A stretch of DNA of 55,888 bases from Paramacrobiotus richtersi (lineage: Eukaryota > Tardigrada > Eutardigrada > Parachela > Macrobiotidae): assembly GCA_034698045.1 (NCBI GenBank), contig JAQGAU010000025.1:1-55888 (forward strand), read 5' to 3'. Shown here piece after piece: positions 50,289 through 55,888 of this stretch (position 1 is the stretch's first letter; each line of letters starts with the position of its first letter). Under the pieces are notes generated by a model that made no database searches, was not told the DNA's origin, and was given only the letters and a program-made list of their open reading frames with translations. A program made the translations under genes and the position numbers.

Positions 50289-52395
50289 GATGACCTTAAC
50301 GACTGCAAATCTTCAGGTAGTAAGGAAGTTCGGATATTTGCGTAGTAGTTAAGAAACATGTCGGAAATAGCATTAAATCGTGGTTGACGCAGCGCACAGG
50401 TAAGCAAAGAAATCCAAAACAAAGAACTTAATAACGTTGAATTCCGTCGAAGGCGAGTTGCGATGAAAGTGCCGGCTTAAAGAAGTCCTCAAATACACAT
50501 GCCAATTCTAACCTGGAAACCAATTCCGGGTGGAAATTAGGTAATAGTTATTTTTGTAATTAAGATGCATCTGGAAATTGCTTTCCAGTTTCCAGCAACT
50601 GACTCACGTTCATGTAGAACATCCTTCAATCCTCAAATGAGAAGGAAGCATGTGACAAGCAGAAAAGCATATAAAATTATAAGAGCCATTTTCCAGAACT
50701 GAGAAACTAGGACTGCCGGAAATCCATGCGAGTTGCACTGCACGTTACACTGGTTCTCAGGCTGATGTCCTTATGCGTATTCTACGGATTAAAATATGCA
50801 TCCAGATTACACGGGGGCTGTACAGTGAGATCCGGATTGAAGCATAATGTAAACCGCTTAAAAGATGACGAAGACATACTACGCAGCACGTATGCATCGG
50901 ATTTACTCATCTGTCCAATATGAAAGAAGGCTTCATTCCCTGTCAATGACCAGTATCGTGGTAACAACCAAAACTTATTGTTATCAAGGTCAGCAGCGAT
51001 TTATAGGTCAGGGATAAACTTCCAGTTCTATTGCGGCGAGCTGTACCATCGAAACACGATTAAATCTACCGTGACCCGTTTCAGCTACGGAAGTCAACAC
51101 CTTGACAACATTTGGAGTTTACCGTCAACCCGAGCTAAACTCACAATGCGCCGACGGTACCTCGACTTATCATCCCCATTATGAATGCGGAATAAAGGCT
51201 GCATAGAAACTGGTGTACGCTGTCTATGTACAGTACATCTAACCAATTGATGCTCAGCAGACAGACGAAAAACAGAGATTTTTAGTTTTCAGAAACTGCA
51301 TTAATAGCTTTACTGTGAAATGAAGCTGCGAGGTTTCTAATGTGGTAGTCTGATGTTGACGCGCTCGGTGTGTCAACTTGGGACTTCGAAGTAAGACATT
51401 ACTTGTAGTACAGCGCCAGTGCCTGTTTAAGCTGTGAATACGTATTTATAGCGTTACGGAACGGAAAGTAACGTTGCGAGACGCAAAGGTTCGCTATTTT
51501 TGCCCGCAATAAAACGGATACCAGGTGGTGTCAAGTACCACATGGTTGACTACCTTTACTCCAAATGATAAGCTCCCTGGATTTGAGCGAAACCGCTTGT
51601 GCCTCGCTGGCCGGCTTCGACACAACTTTAGGGGAAGTGAAGTGAAAGATTTAAAGTGGGTTATGGCTAATATTTATGCCGACTACCTGCCTTCATTATT
51701 GTGAAATTCCGTTGTTCTTAAAAGAATTGTCTCCGTTGTTCTTAAGGGGACTATCCGGTTAAACCGATAGTTTTGCTGTTGACGTTGCCACTGCACGGGT
51801 GTAAACAACAGACAACACCTACAACACCTACAAACGGACAAAAGGACAATGGAGTTCCATCGTTTCACTTTCAAAAGGATTGTATGGGTTCTGTCTCTAG
51901 TTTTCACCTGTGCAATGGCACTCTTTCGCGCAAAACCTCCCAAATGACCGGAGTCTAGCCTTAAAGAGATTGTTTTTATGTTTTTTTCGGTTTGGATGAT
52001 AATTTTGTCGCCTGTTGTTATAGCCTTTTGTTTTCTATTGTATAAATCTGTTAACGCGTCGGTAGATTTTCGTAAAGAACTCCTATCTGTAGACGTTAAA
52101 CAACTAAACATAATTATAGCCATTGCCACTTTCCACTTGCCATCCACAATTACTGTACATAATGACATCTAGAAGCACGCGGAATAAATCATAATTAATT
52201 TTCATTCGGCACTTTCGTGGCTCCGGTAGTCGATGCCTTTCGATGTCATGACACGCTTGACAGATTTCCTAAAACTGCGTGACATTGTCGAAATAGCGCA
52301 AGACATCTGCCGCATTGGATTTCCGGATGTGCAATTAGGTCGGATAGAGCTCTTGGGTTGTTCACATAACTATCACCGTCGTTAGAAACAATCAT
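50289..52395. other. Divergent intergenic region H / GPCR
   Basis: It must contain the promoters of both flanking genes. No conserved box of the alpha type was seen. A short imperfect direct repeat (CCGTTGTTCTTAA twice, about 51710-51747) is present. The open frames, including 161 codons on the minus strand at 51683-52168, show no family features. Confidence 0.5.
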
Positions 52396-53412
52396 GTGCC
52401 TTCGCCGGAATCTTGCACATGCATTTTGGTAAACAGATCAAAATTAAAGCTGCACTGCGACACTATGAATTCGTACGCAGATTCGAACCATTCTTTGCTT
52501 TCTCACCATCCATCTTCACCATGGGTTTTGGTCCCCGTCATCTGTTTGATAACCTCCACAGTAACAACAAACTTAGCGATAATCGCTGCCTTTTTATTTG
52601 TCGCCCAGGTCCGCACAGTATTCAACTACTATCTCTTCAATCTAGCGGTTTCCGACTGCATAACGGGAGCCATCTCCATGACCTCGTTTGCCGTTCTAAC
52701 CTACCACAGACACTGGCCACTGTCCGATTGGCAATGCACGGCATGGATTTATTTTGATTTTCTTGGTACATCCCAAAGTTTACAGACCATCATGATCATC
52801 GCTTGTGACCGATTCTGGGCTATAACATGGCCGATTTCCTATCGCCAACGCCACACGGAAAAGAAGTGTGTGGTACTCATCTGTTCCAGCTGGATTTGGT
52901 CCAATCTCATTATTCTACCAGGTTTGCTCAGCAATCAGGCCATTATTGGTGCCAGTGAGGGTGAATGTGTTTGGAGCATTACAGTCGAGCCTCATTATGC
53001 CAGCTCTGTTTACGTCGCAGTACTGACACAGTGGCTCCCATCCGCCGTGACAGTTTGTTATTATTCGTTGACTTCTTGGAAATTGTGGATTAAACATAGA
53101 AGAGGGATTCGGGTCGGAAGTACAGCGGTGCCGGATATCCGGCCGGAACATGCGGCGCGGGTGAAGAAACAGAAGCAGGCCTTCTGGCTGCTATCCGCGC
53201 TGTTAGCGGCGTTGGTTATACAGTTTGGTCCGTGGTTTGTGTATCAGATGCTGGAGCTGGCTATGGAATACGAGAATCAGGAGATTTATCTGGTGTCCTA
53301 CTGGCTGGGGTATTCCTTGTCCGCGGTGAATCCGTTTCTTTTCAACCTTGGCAGCGTGGACATGCATAATGGACTGAAGTTGCTGGGTCGAAAACTCTTC
53401 AAGTGCAAGTGA
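52396..53412 (+). CDS. Class A G-protein-coupled receptor, amine/muscarinic-like, single exon
   Basis: 338 aa with seven hydrophobic helices. Landmarks: N59 in helix 1, LAVSD (D87) in helix 2, C114 and C191 for the extracellular disulfide, D121 seven residues after C114 (the amine-binding Asp of helix 3), then ACDRF (138-140) instead of DRY, followed by WPISYR as in muscarinic and related amine receptors. The third intracellular loop is short and basic (about 232-260). Helix 6 has P279 but Phe at the usual toggle-Trp place (QFGPW). Helix 7 ends NPFLF (312-316) instead of NPxxY. N-glycosylation sites are N13 and N31. Met24 (52465) is an alternative start. The receptor probably couples a small-molecule signal to G proteins; the ligand cannot be named. 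AATAAA occurs at 53726 and 53937 downstream. Confidence 0.85.
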   Translation: MPSPESCTCILVNRSKLKLHCDTMNSYADSNHSLLSHHPSSPWVLVPVICLITSTVTTNLAIIAAFLFVAQVRTVFNYYLFNLAVSDCITGAISMTSFAVLTYHRHWPLSDWQCTAWIYFDFLGTSQSLQTIMIIACDRFWAITWPISYRQRHTEKKCVVLICSSWIWSNLIILPGLLSNQAIIGASEGECVWSITVEPHYASSVYVAVLTQWLPSAVTVCYYSLTSWKLWIKHRRGIRVGSTAVPDIRPEHAARVKKQKQAFWLLSALLAALVIQFGPWFVYQMLELAMEYENQEIYLVSYWLGYSLSAVNPFLFNLGSVDMHNGLKLLGRKLFKCK

Positions 53413-55623
53413 TACGAAGTGTTGATTTTGGTATTTTTGATTGGAGATAAGATTTTTATTGCTGCACCGTACACAGTGCTCACTGTCCACTGAATAATTG
53501 TACAACCAACAGTACAAGTACGCCTATTGCCTAATACAGAGTTTGAGCGAAAATGCGTTTTATTAACTCTTTAGCTTCTACCTACACTTTTTTCATTTTT
53601 TTTTCTCGTCAGTTACGTACGTATAGCAGATGCTACGATGAACGAAATGCATTAAGAATCCCGTTAATTTGTTTAAAGGTCACTATTCTTATACGAATGG
53701 CCCTGCTGAACGAAATGTTCAGAGGAATAAATTCGTTGTTGTTGTTGAAGTTCTTAATTTTCAAAGTACTGGCAGGGTAAACTAGAGTTTCGAAATGCGT
53801 CAGAACATAAAACAATGCTTACTGTAAAAGAATGAAATATTGGCATCAGTATTATAACTCTTAATCCTAAATCTTGAAACCATGCGCCGCCAGTTTACGC
53901 TTTAGCAGATTGCTTAAAAATTGGTCAAAATATCTCAATAAATCCAGTACGAGGGTGGTCAAGTCTACATGAGGGTCCCATTTCGGTTTTTGGAAGCACT
54001 GATTTTAGGTTTTTTAAAACCTGTGATTTTTCAGCTTACCGAGTGGTTCAGCTCATTTTTCTCCTTTAAAAATTGGTTTTCCAAAAGTGTAAACAAATAC
54101 TAAGCAACAAACGCACAATTATTCGAACTCGGCCTGATTACGCTATCCCAGCTGATGCTTCAGCCACTTGCTTTACTGACAGTAAACGCTATCCGTGTGG
54201 ACAAGCTTTTTACGTAAAGTGGCTTAAAATTTGATAAGGTCACGCGGGCGGAGGCGTGGCTTATTGTTATTCAAGACACTGAACGCTAAATCCTTATCCG
54301 CACGGATGGTGAAAACTATAATAGTAATATCCCTTATAATGTAGCGCGACCATGGTTAGTAGAATATTAGAACCTTTAGTTGGCTCATTTTGAGGATTAT
54401 TTAACCGCAGAAACCTGTTCTAGCTCATATTTTCGGGTGCGCACTCCTTGCGCTGGATGCAATTCAAAAGGTAAATAACGGGAAAACAACGTTACAGACC
54501 CACTTTTAGAAAAAGAGAGATGCACTAGGACGCTTCGGCTTTCAGACTGGGATTTGATCACAGTTTGAAATGTTTCGATATTCATCGCACGTTTCGAATG
54601 CCAAAAAGTCTACTTTCTGTTTATTGCAATGTCGTCAAAATATTTATCTGTTTGCTCAAGGCATAACGAAGCAGAAATAGCACAAGTTTGGGCTATGAAG
54701 CATGGTGCGCGTGGTACACCAGGAGACTGCGTTATCTAATGACTTCATCCGGTTGTCATGACAAAGTATATCGAAGTAGATACAAGCTGTATGATAAGCT
54801 AGTGTTTAACTGTAAAGTGATTATTTTAGTAAACTGTTAATAGAACTGGAGCCGAAAGTGCATGAAAATTAAAATCAAAAAGCTTTTTAAGAAAAATAAG
54901 GCCGTCATCCACAGCACTCGCGCGGAGTCCAGTGTATTACTACTAAAACCAGCCAAAACCGTTAAGTCTTGGATGAGAACCTTAAACTCACTTTAGCCGA
55001 ACATTTTTAAAAGGTCACCGGTTGAATTAGATCGTGGACCGTAATTAAGCCTGCAGTTTAACTTATAGCATGTTCGTCCGAAATAATAATAAGGCCGAAA
55101 CTTATGTTCGCTTACCTTTGTAAATATTAGCATTCTTTCATGAAAAGGAATGAAAAACTCTGTTGTGAGTACTGGGCAATGTTAGCAATGATTTAAAATT
55201 GTTGACACGTTTTCGTGATATGTAGAACTGACTGTCAGCCTAACAATTTACTCGTCTAAACCAAACAACGTCAGAAATTTAAACAATCGAATAAAACAAA
55301 GGTAAAAATAAGGAAACTGGGGTTAAAATTGGAGGCAAAGGTCATGTTAACACTAATTGCAAAAAAAGAAGAGGGAAAGACAACAGGTATAGCTAGGTTG
55401 AAATAACAAAATAAAACTGAATGTTAGCGTTAGCTTCAACTGAACTTAAGTAAGTGGCTTAAGGCTGGCAGCACGTAAGTTTCACATAAGCAGGACATCA
55501 GAAATTGAAAATACTAAATAATAATTATTAATAATCAAGAACTGTAACATAAAGTATTAAGAGTTGCCGCCAGTTAACGCTTTTAGTCGATTGCCCATCT
55601 GGTATAATCAATAATATAATATA
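53413..55623. other. Downstream region without recognised genes
   Basis: AT-rich, with possible polyadenylation signals at 53726 and 53937. Open frames are at most 75 codons and without family features. Nothing else recognised. Confidence 0.5.
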
Positions 55624-55888
55624 TTATATATAATCATAATTATCAGCATAGTTACAATCAGAAGTAATAGTCATAATTATGATCATAATTAGAATTATAA
55701 TCATAATTATAATCAGAATTAGAATTATAATCATAGTTATAATCGTAATTAGAATTATAATCATAATTATAGTCATAATTATAATCATAATTATAATCAT
55801 AATTATAATCTTAATTATAATCATAATTATAATCATAATTATAATCATAATTATAATCATAATTATAATCATAATTATAATCATAATT
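55624..55888. repeat. AT-rich microsatellite, 12-bp unit
   Basis: Variants of ATAATCATAATT repeated about 22 times, more regular towards the right and running off the window edge. The Ile/Met open frame on the minus strand is the translated repeat. Confidence 0.9.

Noticed and set aside
51683-52168. 161-codon minus-strand frame
   Set aside because: It has no domain, signal peptide or codon pattern; its C-terminal RTTE repeats come from a short DNA direct repeat.
55624-55884. 86-codon Ile/Met frame on the minus strand
   Set aside because: It is the 12-bp AT microsatellite in translation.
1-55888. tRNA, rRNA, CRISPR or bacterial-type operons
   Set aside because: None was recognised by eye; a tRNAscan or Rfam search would be needed to exclude small RNAs.

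Overview
This window is eukaryotic and almost certainly animal. Genes are split into about 20 short exons by mostly 50-120 bp introns with GT..AG ends, and nothing resembles an operon. The gene types (receptor guanylyl cyclases and a class A 7TM receptor) are metazoan. The overall look (compact intron-rich genes, a lineage-specific cyclase expansion, an intronless GPCR) suggests a small ecdysozoan such as a tardigrade; that placement is inference, not proof.

Positions 1-50288 hold a tandem array of eight receptor guanylyl cyclase (RGC) loci, named A-H here. A (1-507, 3' remnant), B (1098-8282), C (9747-14591), D (16637-21407), E (23746-29566), F (31074-36454) and G (38462-43937) lie on the plus strand; H (50288-45483) is on the minus strand and meets G tail to tail. 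Joining exons on conserved splice sites gives complete frames for B (1058 aa), C (1042), D (1041), G (1044) and H (1046). Each has a signal peptide, an ANF-receptor-type ligand-binding ectodomain, one membrane helix, a kinase-homology domain, a helical linker and a class III cyclase domain. E carries a 4-bp frameshift in exon 1, F an in-frame stop in exon 2, and A is a deleted chimera.

Two subfamilies are interleaved: alpha (B, E, F, G and the 5' part of A) and beta (C, D, the 3' part of A). A relict alpha tail lies after C (partly inverted in place) and a relict beta tail lies between F and G, so the array grew by unequal exchange of multi-gene units and lost members. All eight loci replace the first metal-binding aspartate of the cyclase domain with glutamine. 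The seven that retain the rest of the domain keep the second Asp, the guanine-specifying Glu and Cys, and the catalytic Asn and Arg. This recalls the beta subunit of soluble guanylyl cyclase and suggests half-site partners of heterodimers, or non-canonical or dead cyclases.

Other content: two copies of a long-inverted-repeat element with 9-bp target duplications (Mutator-like MITE), a foldback element built on a GGTACT-type repeat inside an intron of B, conserved boxes just upstream of alpha genes, and an intronless amine-type GPCR at 52396-53412. An AT-rich 12-bp microsatellite runs off the right edge. No tRNA, rRNA or CRISPR was recognised by eye.
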